Shown here in pieces: positions 1-8,198 of a stretch of DNA of 15,903 nucleotides; the stretch's first letter is position 1, and every line of letters begins with the position of its first letter. Both the position numbers and the translations under genes were made by a program. The notes beneath the pieces are model-generated. The model ran no database searches and was not told the DNA's origin. It saw only the letters and a list, made by a program, of their open reading frames with translations. The DNA is from Arenicella sp. (GTDB lineage Bacteria > Pseudomonadota > Gammaproteobacteria > Arenicellales > Arenicellaceae): the NCBI GenBank assembly GCA_018677115.1, contig JAHHOC010000184.1, positions 1-15,903 of the forward strand, read 5' to 3'.

Positions 1-239
1 GTTCACAACAGCTTTCTTGCGTGCTTTTGAGGTCACAATGTCAGGCTGGATAGCGGGCTCAGAAAAATAGGGCGCTAGAGTCTATGCGGGAAGCGCGCAG
101 CATACCACTTCATTGCCCCTGCCAGAGATTGTTGGCGGGAAATTAATGTCCTTGGCATATTATGGTTCTCGGATTTTTTATCTTTATATATATCAGCAAG
201 TTAAGAGACTTTCTTATGAAAAAACATTCAATAAGTTCT

Positions 240-269
240 TTGACAAAGTAGCTCCATATCCGCTATGCT
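240..269 (+). promoter_or_regulatory. candidate sigma-70 promoter upstream of the dynamin-like gene
   Basis: A perfect -35 hexamer TTGACA (240-245) is followed after 18 bp by TATGCT (264-269), which matches the -10 consensus at four of six positions. Transcription would begin near 276 and leave a leader of about 160 nt that contains both downstream dyads. The call rests on sequence match alone; the -10 is only fair. Confidence 0.35.
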
Positions 270-314
270 GTGTACAGTTTCGAATGCTCGCATGAGTGAG
301 AACTTAATTTCGCC

Positions 315-337
315 GATGATTTTACGTTAAAATCATC
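315..337. repeat. perfect inverted repeat, 10-bp arms with a 3-bp centre
   Basis: GATGATTTTA (315-324) and TAAAATCATC (328-337) are exact reverse complements around CGT. No T-tract follows on either strand, so it is not a classical intrinsic terminator. The near-palindrome with a short centre looks like an operator for a dimeric repressor, or a leader hairpin of the downstream mRNA. It lies about 100 bp before the dynamin-like gene and just downstream of the candidate promoter. Confidence 0.6.
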
Positions 338-375
338 ATTGAATGGTAGGGCACAAGGCCGCAGAGGGGATATTC

Positions 376-393
376 AGGGTAATTTGGTACCCT
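376..393. repeat. short inverted repeat, 6-bp arms
   Basis: AGGGTA (376-381) and TACCCT (388-393) are exact reverse complements around a 6-base loop, 41 bases before the GTG start of the dynamin-like gene. It could be a small leader stem or part of a binding site. Arms this short can occur by chance. Confidence 0.35.
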
Positions 394-434
394 CACTCTA
401 AACAAACTGGCTACATTTTTAATCAGACTCGATA

Positions 435-2492
435 GTGACAGACAATACTCTCAATCAAGATATCTCAGACTATTCTGATTGGCGCTCCAAGCTGAGCGAC
501 AATATTCAGGATTTAAGCAGATTTCTGAAAACGCACAATGTCACCGACCTGAGAACTCATCATCAGTTTGAATTGATACTGGGTTCGCTGGCCGATGACA
601 GTTTGTCGGTTGCATTCGTGGCTGAATTTTCGCGTGGTAAGTCGGAAATGATCAACTCGATCTTTTTTGGTGATTATCCGGAACGTGTTTTGCCTTCAGG
701 CGCCGGACGCACCACAATGTGCCCCACCGAACTGATGTACGACCCGAATCTGCCGACTTCGGTTCGATTGTTGCCTATTGAGTCCCGCAGCGACGAACGG
801 GCCTTGTTTCAACTTAAAAATGACCCGGAACAGTGGGTTGAGATTCCGTTTGATATCAATAAGGTGAACACAATCACCGAGGCGGTCAGTAGCCTCACAG
901 AAAGCAAACTGGTTAACAAGGAACGCGCCAAGGAATTGAACTTTGATATTCTGGAAGACGATAACTCTAATGTTGGGTTGCCGCTCAACAAATACGATGA
1001 AGTGGAAATTCCCAATTGGCGACATGCCATTATTAACCTGCCTCACCCCCTGTTGGAAAAGGGTTTAGTGATTTTGGATACACCGGGCTTGAACGCCATT
1101 GGCGCAGAGCCGGAGTTAACAATCAACCAGTTAGCTACCGCACATACGGTTGTTTTTATTCTGGCGAATGATACCGGCGTCACGGTGACCGATCTGGCTC
1201 TTTGGGAGCAGCATATCAGCAGTCACGACGAACTTGATGACGCGCCATCAATGGAATCACAAAGCAAGCTGGTGGCGCTCAATAAAATTGATTCACTATG
1301 GGACGGTATTCGCAGCGAACAGGAAATTGAACAAGAAATCGAAAAACAAGTTAACGACACATCAAAGATCCTGAAGTTGCCAAGCGAAAGAATTTTCCCA
1401 GTCTCGGCACAAAAAGCATTGCTAGGGAAACTGACCAACGACGAGGAAATGTTTGATCGCAGCCGCATGGGTGCGTTAGAACACGCGATCGCTGATCGCC
1501 TGGTGCCACAAAAGAAACAGATTGTTATTGAAAAAATTGAAACCAGTCTGGAGGGGGTTATTGATTCAGCTGGCGCTATCCTTGATAACCGCCTAAAGGA
1601 TGCAGAAGAACATATTGCTGAACTGCGCCAGCTAAGCAGTAAAAATTCTGATGTGATTGCACATATTATGACCAAGGTGAAGAACGAAAAATCTTCACTT
1701 GAATCGGACATGCAGCGCTATTCAGCGTTGCGCGCGGTATATGGCAAAGAAACGGCTAAGCTGCTTCGCATGTTGAGCAGTGAGCGCCTGGAAAAGCTCA
1801 TAGCAGTAACAAAACACAATATGGCACGGTGTGCCACCTCGGTAACCCTGCAAAAAATTATTTCCCAGTATTTTAAGCGTTTGAATCTGTATCTCAACCA
1901 GGCCATCGACCAGGCCAACGAAATTGCGGTGTTATCGGAGAGCATCACCCGTGACTTTGAACAGGAGCACGGTATCGCCAATTTTAGTGTTCGCCGCCTG
2001 CGCCTGGATAAATACAAGCAGGAAATCGGTCGACTGGAAACAAAATACAGCCATCTGCGCGATGTTAAAACCCTGTTTTTTCGCGAACAGATGACCATAA
2101 CCAACCGTTTTCTGGACTCTGTTGTTATCGCATCGCGAAGAATATTCGACCGCGCGTTGCACCGGGCCAGCAACTGGAATAACAATCTGATGGTGCCGAT
2201 GGAAACTTATGTTCGTGAGCACCACACCCAATTGAGACGACGACTGGAAAGCGTCAAGCGAATTCACAAAGCATCCGAGACAGTCGACGCACGGCTGTCG
2301 GAGCTGGAAATAGTGCAGGGCCAGCTGCAGCAGCAACATAAAGATTTTAACGCTCTGCTGGAAGAACTTGATGAATTGTTGCAGGGAGGTCGTCGCAGTC
2401 GACGCAAGCATAGCAGCGCTGCCGATCCTGAAACTCCACCACTGGAAGGCGGAGCCGAAATTCTATACTGGGACAGTAATCTCAAGGTTTGA
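435..2492 (+). CDS. dynamin-like large GTPase
   Basis: This 685-residue protein has an N-terminal dynamin-type GTPase domain and a long helical C-terminal half. GTPase motifs are visible in order: a P-loop-like AEFSRGKSE (residues 63-71), the switch threonines in GRTTMCPTE (91-99), DTPG (215-218), NKID (283-286) and a G5-like VSAQK (323-327). The first P-loop glycine is alanine, and the usual Thr after GKS is Glu. Residues about 365-460 and 520-650 are charged, heptad-like helices suited to the stalk or assembly region of dynamins. The tail carries a basic patch (GGRRSRRK, 651-658). I see no transmembrane segment or signal peptide, so it is probably cytosolic and membrane-associating. The start is a GTG with no good Shine-Dalgarno; an in-frame stop lies 15 bases upstream and the next Met falls inside the P-loop, so GTG is the best choice. 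Bacterial dynamins are linked to membrane remodelling or repair, but the role here is unknown. The family call is firm; the function is not. Confidence 0.85.
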   Translation: MTDNTLNQDISDYSDWRSKLSDNIQDLSRFLKTHNVTDLRTHHQFELILGSLADDSLSVAFVAEFSRGKSEMINSIFFGDYPERVLPSGAGRTTMCPTELMYDPNLPTSVRLLPIESRSDERALFQLKNDPEQWVEIPFDINKVNTITEAVSSLTESKLVNKERAKELNFDILEDDNSNVGLPLNKYDEVEIPNWRHAIINLPHPLLEKGLVILDTPGLNAIGAEPELTINQLATAHTVVFILANDTGVTVTDLALWEQHISSHDELDDAPSMESQSKLVALNKIDSLWDGIRSEQEIEQEIEKQVNDTSKILKLPSERIFPVSAQKALLGKLTNDEEMFDRSRMGALEHAIADRLVPQKKQIVIEKIETSLEGVIDSAGAILDNRLKDAEEHIAELRQLSSKNSDVIAHIMTKVKNEKSSLESDMQRYSALRAVYGKETAKLLRMLSSERLEKLIAVTKHNMARCATSVTLQKIISQYFKRLNLYLNQAIDQANEIAVLSESITRDFEQEHGIANFSVRRLRLDKYKQEIGRLETKYSHLRDVKTLFFREQMTITNRFLDSVVIASRRIFDRALHRASNWNNNLMVPMETYVREHHTQLRRRLESVKRIHKASETVDARLSELEIVQGQLQQQHKDFNALLEELDELLQGGRRSRRKHSSAADPETPPLEGGAEILYWDSNLKV

Positions 2493-2495
2493 GGC

Positions 2496-2514
2496 ACACC
2501 CCGGATCCGGGTGT
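2496..2514. repeat. inverted repeat just after the dynamin-like gene
   Basis: ACACCC (2496-2501) pairs with GGGTGT (2509-2514) around a C plus the self-complementary GGATCC. It sits 4 bases past the GTPase stop codon. No T-run follows, so termination is doubtful; it could be an mRNA 3'-end or processing stem between the two genes. Confidence 0.4.
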
Positions 2515-2563
2515 TGGCAACGTGCTGATTTGTTCACTCCAACTGGCAAGACAACCGCGCATT

Positions 2564-2905
2564 ATGCGATTTAGTTCTGTTATCAGGCTATTAGCGAGTC
2601 TGGCACTTGTAGTGACCATGGGAGCATGCGCCAACTATTACGGAGCAACCAGAATCCTGTCCGTTCCAAGTGGTGCAGAGGTTATTAACCTCGAAGACGG
2701 AGCGTTGATTGGCACCACCCCAACACTCTACATTAAGAAGGACAGCAACGATCGGCGCCAAACGGTCATCATCCGCCTGAAGAAGGACGGTTATTACGAC
2801 AAGACCTCCTCATTCTGGATAGAAATGCGCAACGCCACCTCGAAAGGCGCGGAACAGAATGCTGGTTCAGTCGAGATTGAGTTACAGGCCAAGGACGGAC
2901 AGTGA
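2564..2905 (+). CDS. small PEGA-like putative lipoprotein
   Basis: The product is 113 residues. It begins with a basic n-region (MRFSS..R), a hydrophobic stretch (residues 9-19) and a lipobox-like MGAC with Cys22. Positions -3 and -2 of the box (Met, Gly) are not ideal. Ala23 after the cysteine would favour the outer membrane by the E. coli rule. The rest resembles a PEGA domain: SVPSGAEV (33-40), a turn with DGALIGTTP (45-53), then beta-strand-like segments to about residue 90. PEGA domains are small surface beta-folds that often bind wall or surface polymers. I chose the ATG because it places the signal peptide at the N-terminus. A TTG at 2489, overlapping the GTPase stop, would add 25 residues ahead of it. 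It lies 71 bp after the GTPase gene on the same strand and may be co-transcribed. No specific name can be given. Confidence 0.7.
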   Translation: MRFSSVIRLLASLALVVTMGACANYYGATRILSVPSGAEVINLEDGALIGTTPTLYIKKDSNDRRQTVIIRLKKDGYYDKTSSFWIEMRNATSKGAEQNAGSVEIELQAKDGQ

Positions 2906-2941
2906 TCCCCGCTTGCCATACACTGATAACAATTGATTAAA

Positions 2942-3797
<856 letters not shown>

Positions 3798-3811
<14 letters not shown>

Positions 3812-4382
3812 GCGCGTAGCAGCTTTGCCCGGCAATGCCTTGTTTAACAGCGACCCACGTGTCGGGGACTTTCGCTGGCAGTTGCTTGCTGGGCTGCTCA
3901 AGATAGATCAATGCGCTCTCTGCCAACCACCGATTATCTTCCAGCAGGGATACCGCCTGCCCTAACAGAGTGGCCTTGAACGGCGGATCGAGAAATACAA
4001 TGTCAAATTTCTGCATCGGCCGTTGTTGCAGAAAGCTCAATGCGTCGGCCTCAATCACCTCGGCAGGAGTTTCTGGTTGCAGGGCCTCTGCCTGCAGCGT
4101 GACAAGATTTTGCCGCAGCGTACTGACAACAAGTGGATCTTTTTCCACAAACTGTACTAACCGAGCACCGCGCGAGAGGCATTCCAGCCCCAGTGCACCG
4201 GAACCCGCGAACAGATCCAAACACCGGGCATCTGGGATATCATTCATCAACCAGTTAAAAACGGTTTCCCTTATGCGGTCGGTAGTGGGCCGTAAGCCCT
4301 CTTTATCAACCACCGGCAATCGCCGCGAGCGCCATTGCCCGGCGATAATCCGTACCGTATTTGGTTTAGTCTTGTTGCTCAT
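3798..4382 (-). CDS. rsmD: 16S rRNA (guanine-966-N2)-methyltransferase
   Basis: RsmD uses S-adenosylmethionine to methylate N2 of G966 in 16S rRNA during small-subunit assembly. The 194-residue product shows the N-terminal RIIAGQWRSRRLPV (11-24) and the family segment RPTTDRIRETVFNWL (31-45). The SAM-binding motif I is LDLFAGSGALG (55-65), and the catalytic motif IV is DPPF (132-135). The reading frame extends upstream to 4463, but that part would overlap ftsY and has no family match. The ATG at 4382 gives the expected start. The gene is divergent from ftsY across 75 bp, the standard arrangement in gammaproteobacteria, so both probably have promoters in that gap; I see no clear -35/-10 pair. 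Confidence 0.95.
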
Positions 4383-4457
4383 TGTGATTTTTGCAGCATT
4401 GTCTAAAATACACCAATCCAGTTCCCGTAATCCATCCCCAGGCACCGACAATCCACA

Positions 4458-5537
4458 ATGCAATCAGACTCCGATGATCAGGATGTTCCGCAGGGATCAG
4501 GGCGCGGAACAAAAAAGCGACTCGCAAACCTTTTCAAACGCAACCGGCATGACAGGCAAACCGGAGATATCGCCGATTCCACTTTGCCTGCCGTCAGTAT
4601 CGAACAGGGACTGGAGAAGACGCGGGGCGGTATCCTAAGCAAGCTGGGGGACGTATTCAAGGGAAATTTCGATCTTAATGACGAACTGTTCGATGAACTC
4701 GAGGAAGTACTGATCAGTAGTGACATCGGCGTCGATGCCAGCTTGAAGATTGTGGCGCAATTGAAACAGCGGGTAAAGGGAGAAAAGATACAGGATGCCG
4801 AAGGAGTGATTGATGGCCTACAGTCTGAGTTGTCCGCATTACTTGATGAAGCACAGTCGCCTTGGCCAGTATTGCAGAGCGAATCGGGTAGCAAGCCTTA
4901 TGTTCTGTTAATGGTGGGAGTAAACGGCGTGGGTAAAACTACCACCACGGCTAAAATTGCCGGCTATTTTTTACAACACGGAAAATCAGTAATGTTAGCC
5001 GCGGCGGATACCTTTCGCGCTGCAGCTGTCGAGCAATTGCAGGATTGGGGCAAGCGGCTGGACGTGCCGGTAATCGCGCAGCAACAGGGGGCTGATGCCG
5101 CAGCGGTGGCCCACGACGCGCTTACCGCTGCCATCTCACGCAACACTGACATATTGATGATTGATACGGCGGGTCGCTTGCACACGCAAAGCGACCTGAT
5201 GGAACAACTGCAGAAAATTGTACGCGTGCTGCAAAAAATTGATCCCGCCTGCCCGCATGAAGTAATGCAAATACTGGAGGCTGGAACCGGACAGAATGCA
5301 CTGCTGCAATTAGAAAACTTTCACCGCGCAGTGAATGTTTCCAGTTTATGCCTGACGAAACTGGACGGTTCGGCCAGGGGTGGACTGGCGTTGGCTTTAA
5401 CCGAGAAATTCAAGCTGCCAATTCGTTTTGTTGGTGTTGGTGAGGGCTTCAGCGACTTACAACCATTCAACGCGCAACAGTTCACACAGGCGTTAATCGC
5501 TAAATCGGATCTCAGCACAGGCAGTCCGGGTGATTAA
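4458..5537 (+). CDS. ftsY: signal recognition particle receptor FtsY
   Basis: FtsY is the SRP-receptor GTPase. It docks with Ffh-bound ribosomes at the inner membrane and passes nascent membrane proteins to the translocon. The 359 residues carry a short charged A-region (1-50) and an NG domain. N-domain helices cover about 50-140. The P-loop is GVNGVGKTT (154-162), the I-box DTFRAAAVEQL (184-194), G3 is DTAGR (236-240), G4 is TKLDG (300-304), and the closing motif is GVGE (326-329). The ILEAGTGQNA segment (272-281) has Glu where Asp is usual. No good Shine-Dalgarno precedes the ATG at 4458, so the exact N-terminus is less sure than the identity. The last codons overlap the ftsE start by 8 bases. 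Confidence 0.96.
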   Translation: MQSDSDDQDVPQGSGRGTKKRLANLFKRNRHDRQTGDIADSTLPAVSIEQGLEKTRGGILSKLGDVFKGNFDLNDELFDELEEVLISSDIGVDASLKIVAQLKQRVKGEKIQDAEGVIDGLQSELSALLDEAQSPWPVLQSESGSKPYVLLMVGVNGVGKTTTTAKIAGYFLQHGKSVMLAAADTFRAAAVEQLQDWGKRLDVPVIAQQQGADAAAVAHDALTAAISRNTDILMIDTAGRLHTQSDLMEQLQKIVRVLQKIDPACPHEVMQILEAGTGQNALLQLENFHRAVNVSSLCLTKLDGSARGGLALALTEKFKLPIRFVGVGEGFSDLQPFNAQQFTQALIAKSDLSTGSPGD

Positions 5538-6198
5538 ATTATCTCAAGTCAGTAAGCAGTATCCGAACGGTCATCTGGCATTGAACAAAGTGAGTTTTGA
5601 TATTCCCAGCGGCGAGATGGCGTTCGTTTTGGGTCATTCAGGCGCGGGCAAAAGCACTCTGTTCAAATTAATCACCCGCATGGAAAAACCCACTGCTGGC
5701 CAGATAATAGTGCATGACCAGAACCTGAGCCGGATGCGATCATCGAAAGTGCCCTATTTAAGGCGAGAGATTGGTGTGATATTTCAAGATCACAAGCTGT
5801 TGCTGGATCGCACGGTTTTCGACAATGTTGCGCTGCCATTGATCGTCATTGGCATGCCCAATGATGAAATCCGTAAACGGGTGCGTGCCGCTCTCGGCAA
5901 AGTCGGCCTGAGTGGATATGAAAAAAACCTGCCGCTGACACTCTCCGGCGGTGAGCAACAACGTGTTGGTATAGCCCGCGCCGTGATTAACCGGCCCAGT
6001 ATTTTGCTGGCCGACGAACCTACCGGGAATCTGGATGATGAACTGTCAGATGAAATCATCGATATCTTTGCTGATTTCAATCAGGTAGGTGTCACAGTGT
6101 TAATTGCCACTCACGACCTTCGTCAGGTCAACCGGCTCGGCAGCCGGACGATTCGCCTTGAAAAAGGCGAAATCGTACAAACTGAAGCCACAGAATAG
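5530..6198 (+). CDS. ftsE: cell division ATP-binding protein FtsE
   Basis: FtsE is the cytosolic ATPase of FtsEX, a type-VII ABC complex at the division ring. It drives FtsX to activate periplasmic wall hydrolases instead of transporting a substrate. In 222 residues I see Walker [10 protein letters not shown] (35-43), the Q-loop FQDHKLL (85-91, Gln86), signature LSGGEQQR (138-145), Walker B ILLADEP (158-164) and the switch His195. Translation starts at a GTG overlapping the 3' end of ftsY by 8 bases, which suggests coupled translation. The stop is only 2 bases before the ftsX ATG. Confidence 0.96.
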   Translation: MIKLSQVSKQYPNGHLALNKVSFDIPSGEMAFVLGHSGAGKSTLFKLITRMEKPTAGQIIVHDQNLSRMRSSKVPYLRREIGVIFQDHKLLLDRTVFDNVALPLIVIGMPNDEIRKRVRAALGKVGLSGYEKNLPLTLSGGEQQRVGIARAVINRPSILLADEPTGNLDDELSDEIIDIFADFNQVGVTVLIATHDLRQVNRLGSRTIRLEKGEIVQTEATE

Positions 6199-6200
6199 TC

Positions 6201-7115
6201 ATGCTGACCTATCTCAGCCGACACTTGCAGGTTATATTTTCCACCCTTGGTGCGATGCAACGTACACCTATGGCGTCGATAAACACTGTTTTGATTATTG
6301 GCATTGCACTGCTGTTGCCTGTCTGCCTGTACGTAACCATAAAGAGCGGGCAAGCCCTGAGTGATAACTGGCAGGGACGACCGCAGATTTCGATCTTTTT
6401 GCGGGCCGACACCAGTGCGTCCGAGGCTGCGCTTATTTTTAATGAAATTCGCTTGCACCCAAGTGTACAACTGGCGGAATTAGTTACGCCACAACAGGCA
6501 TTAGCTGAGTTCCGGGCTCTGTCCGGGCTCGATTACGAACTGAAATTCCTGGATGACAACCCGCTCCCTCACTCTATCGTAGTGATGCCCGATGCAGGTC
6601 ATGCGCGGTCGGAGCATTTGCTCGAGTTACAGGCTCAACTCAGTAAGATTGAAGGCATCGAGACGATCCGCCTTGACTTAGAGTGGACCGACCGCTTCAA
6701 CGCTATACTGAAGGCGGCCGCTAAACTGTCGCTGGTCCTCAGCGCGCTGCTGGCCGTTGCCCTGATACTAATTATAGGTAATACCATCAAGTTACTAATA
6801 TTTAATCGCCGGCATGAAATTGAAATAACCAAACTGGTCGGCGGAACCGACAGTTTTGTACGCCGGCCGTTCCTTTACTATGGCTGCTTCTATGGAATTT
6901 TAGGTGCGCTAGTCAGCCTGTTACTATTATCGGGAACAGCCCATTTATTACAGCAACCGATGGCCGAGTTGGCTGCATTGTACCAGCGCTCACAGCTCCT
7001 TTATCGTCTTGGCATAGAGGAGATCGCTATCATTGTGCTTTCAGGGGCTTTCATCGGTTGGTCGGCTGCCCGCTGGTCAGTGGCGCGGCACCTGCGGCAA
7101 ATTCAACCCCGATAA
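6201..7115 (+). CDS. ftsX: cell division protein FtsX
   Basis: FtsX is the membrane subunit that relays FtsE ATP hydrolysis to periplasmic amidase activators such as EnvC. In 304 residues there are four hydrophobic spans at about 27-47, 176-200, 224-245 and 274-291. A periplasmic domain (about 48-172) sits between the first two. The conserved cytosolic segment NRRHEIEITKLVGGTDSF (202-219) followed by RRPFLYYG is diagnostic. The N-terminal cytosolic part is short, as in Pseudomonas-type FtsX and unlike the longer E. coli tail. The start is 2 bases after ftsE, so the two are surely translated together. No intrinsic terminator follows; a 147-bp leader leads into rpoH. Confidence 0.95.
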   Translation: MLTYLSRHLQVIFSTLGAMQRTPMASINTVLIIGIALLLPVCLYVTIKSGQALSDNWQGRPQISIFLRADTSASEAALIFNEIRLHPSVQLAELVTPQQALAEFRALSGLDYELKFLDDNPLPHSIVVMPDAGHARSEHLLELQAQLSKIEGIETIRLDLEWTDRFNAILKAAAKLSLVLSALLAVALILIIGNTIKLLIFNRRHEIEITKLVGGTDSFVRRPFLYYGCFYGILGALVSLLLLSGTAHLLQQPMAELAALYQRSQLLYRLGIEEIAIIVLSGAFIGWSAARWSVARHLRQIQPR

Positions 7116-7175
7116 GGGCTTTTATATAACTATCTGTTATAATAAATCGAATTTATAAAATATTTTTGATTTTTA
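7116..7175 (+). promoter_or_regulatory. AT-rich rpoH leader with candidate promoter elements
   Basis: This stretch is strongly AT-rich. It contains a perfect -10 hexamer TATAAT (7138-7143) and a second near-match TATAAA (7154-7159). Neither has a convincing -35 box at 16-18 bp. TATAAT lies within a small dyad, TATAAC (7125-7130) with GTTATA (7136-7141). Transcription from either -10 would place the CIRCE element in the early transcribed region, the usual position for HrcA repression. A further TAAAAT at 7200-7205 overlaps the right CIRCE arm and could be a -10 with TTAGCA as a weak -35. The promoter location is therefore inferred. Confidence 0.4.
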
Positions 7176-7202
7176 TTAGCACTCTATGCCTCTGAGTGCT
7201 AA
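7176..7202. promoter_or_regulatory. CIRCE element (HrcA operator) upstream of rpoH
   Basis: TTAGCACTC (7176-7184), a 9-base spacer, then GAGTGCTAA (7194-7202) is an exact match to the CIRCE consensus TTAGCACTC-N9-GAGTGCTAA. CIRCE is the operator of HrcA, a repressor whose activity depends on GroEL, so unfolded protein relieves repression. Its normal targets are groESL and dnaK operons. Here it is 60 bp before the rpoH start, with no chaperone gene nearby. The operator therefore almost certainly serves rpoH. The hrcA gene is not in this window. Confidence 0.93.
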
Positions 7203-7262
7203 AATACGCGCATTGAACATGTCAGTACTGTTTATTGACCTCTGAACGAACGGAGTAATTTG

Positions 7263-8111
7263 ATGACAAAACCCAGTGTTGCATTATCATTTAGCGGCGA
7301 TAGCAATCTCGCTGGCTTTCTGCAAGTTGCCAACAATGCACCTGTTTTATCCGCTGAACACGAGGCACGCCTGGCTCGCCGCTTCCGTGATGAGAGCGAT
7401 GTGGATGCGGCGCGTGAACTGGTCATTTCCCAGTTACGCAATGTGGTGCATGTCGCCAAAGGATTCACCGGATACGGTTTGCCGGTTGCTGACCTGATTC
7501 AGGAAGGCAACATTGGTTTGATGAAAGCCGTCAAGAATTTTGATCCGGAACGTGGCATCCGCCTGGTTTCCTATGCGGTGCACTGGATTAAAGCGGAGAT
7601 TTACGAATATGTGCTGCGCAACTGGAAAATGGTTAAAGTCGCTACCACCAAGGCGCAGCGGAAATTATTTTTCAATCTGCGCAAGGCGCGCAAGTCCTTG
7701 AACGCAATGACTGAGCAGGAAACGCTCAAGTTAGCGGAGGATCTTGATGTGCCGGTGAAAACTGTGCGAGAGATGGAGCTTCGGATGACCAGTTCAGATG
7801 TGGCTTTCGACGGCGCAAGCAATGACGACGATGAATTTAATACCAGCCCGGCAGCATACTTGCCGGATATGCGCTACAACCCGGAAGAGTTGGTGATGGC
7901 CGCTGAAACCAGCGAAGTCAATCGCGAATCACTGGCGGCCGCTATCGCAGAGTTGGATGACCGCAGCCGGGACATCTTAACGCAACGCTGGTTGAGTGAA
8001 AAAAAATCAACCCTGCACGAATTGGCCGCGAAATACGCTGTATCTGCCGAACGAATCAGGCAAATTGAAAAGCGCGCCATGGAAAAGATGAAGGTTCACC
8101 TAACTGTCTAG
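7263..8111 (+). CDS. rpoH: RNA polymerase sigma-32 (heat-shock sigma factor)
   Basis: RpoH directs RNA polymerase to heat-shock promoters. The 282 residues include region 2 (DLIQEGNIGLMKAV, 78-91, and the -10-recognition part around FDPERGIRLVSYAVHWIKAEI, 93-113). The RpoH-specific box QRKLFFNLR (132-140) is the segment tied to DnaK/FtsH control. The C-terminal region 4.2 helix-turn-helix runs from about 249 to 275 (STLHELAAKYAVSAERIRQIE). A TTG at 7260 is directly before the ATG at 7263. GGAG at 7252-7255 is 7 bases from the ATG and only 4 from the TTG, so ATG is preferred. The gene follows ftsX, as in related genomes, but its leader carries a CIRCE operator. It ends in a clear terminator. 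Confidence 0.97.
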   Translation: MTKPSVALSFSGDSNLAGFLQVANNAPVLSAEHEARLARRFRDESDVDAARELVISQLRNVVHVAKGFTGYGLPVADLIQEGNIGLMKAVKNFDPERGIRLVSYAVHWIKAEIYEYVLRNWKMVKVATTKAQRKLFFNLRKARKSLNAMTEQETLKLAEDLDVPVKTVREMELRMTSSDVAFDGASNDDDEFNTSPAAYLPDMRYNPEELVMAAETSEVNRESLAAAIAELDDRSRDILTQRWLSEKKSTLHELAAKYAVSAERIRQIEKRAMEKMKVHLTV

Positions 8112-8127
8112 CGGCACAATATGTTAC

Positions 8128-8160
8128 AAAGGCCCTTCCGATACCGAAGGGCTTTTTTTT
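8128..8160 (+). terminator. intrinsic terminator of rpoH
   Basis: GCCCTTC (8132-8138) and GAAGGGC (8146-8152) form a 7-bp stem with a 7-base loop, followed at once by eight T residues (8153-8160). A-rich bases precede the stem. It begins about 20 bases after the rpoH stop and separates rpoH from gor. Confidence 0.92.
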
Positions 8161-8198
8161 GCCCGCAGAAAAACAACTGAAACGCTAATCAAATTACT

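Larger units (their letters stand above)
1..434. other. gene-free stretch upstream of the dynamin-like GTPase gene
   Basis: I find no supportable gene in these 434 bases. The only plus-strand frame longer than 50 codons (from a TTG at 113 to 295) has no recognisable protein, and its base usage looks non-coding. The stretch is AT-rich around 170-250. It holds a candidate sigma-70 promoter (240-269), a perfect 10-bp-arm dyad (315-337) and a 6-bp-arm dyad (376-393), all upstream of the GTG at 435. At the extreme left edge the minus strand is open from about position 75 to 1 and could be the beginning of a divergent gene, but there is too little of it to judge. Confidence 0.6.

Noticed and set aside
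1..36. Possible minus-strand gene starting at a GTG (VTSKARKKAVV...) and running off the left edge
   Set aside because: Only about 12 codons are visible, there is no ribosome site and no family can be recognised.
113..295. 60-codon plus-strand frame starting at a TTG
   Set aside because: It has no recognisable domain and no credible ribosome site for the TTG. It sits in AT-rich sequence that also holds the candidate promoter. The internal ATG at 147 does not improve it.
1223..2497. Several open minus-strand frames of 77-162 codons opposite the dynamin-like gene
   Set aside because: They are Ser/Arg/Cys-rich shadow translations of a well-supported GTPase, with no start signals or domains.
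2496..2514. Dyad after the dynamin-like gene as an intrinsic terminator
   Set aside because: No T-tract follows on the transcribed strand; it is kept only as an inverted repeat.
7215..7245. Sigma-E-like promoter (GAACAT and TCTGA) before rpoH
   Set aside because: The spacing is 20 bp where 15-17 is required, and the -35 is imperfect.
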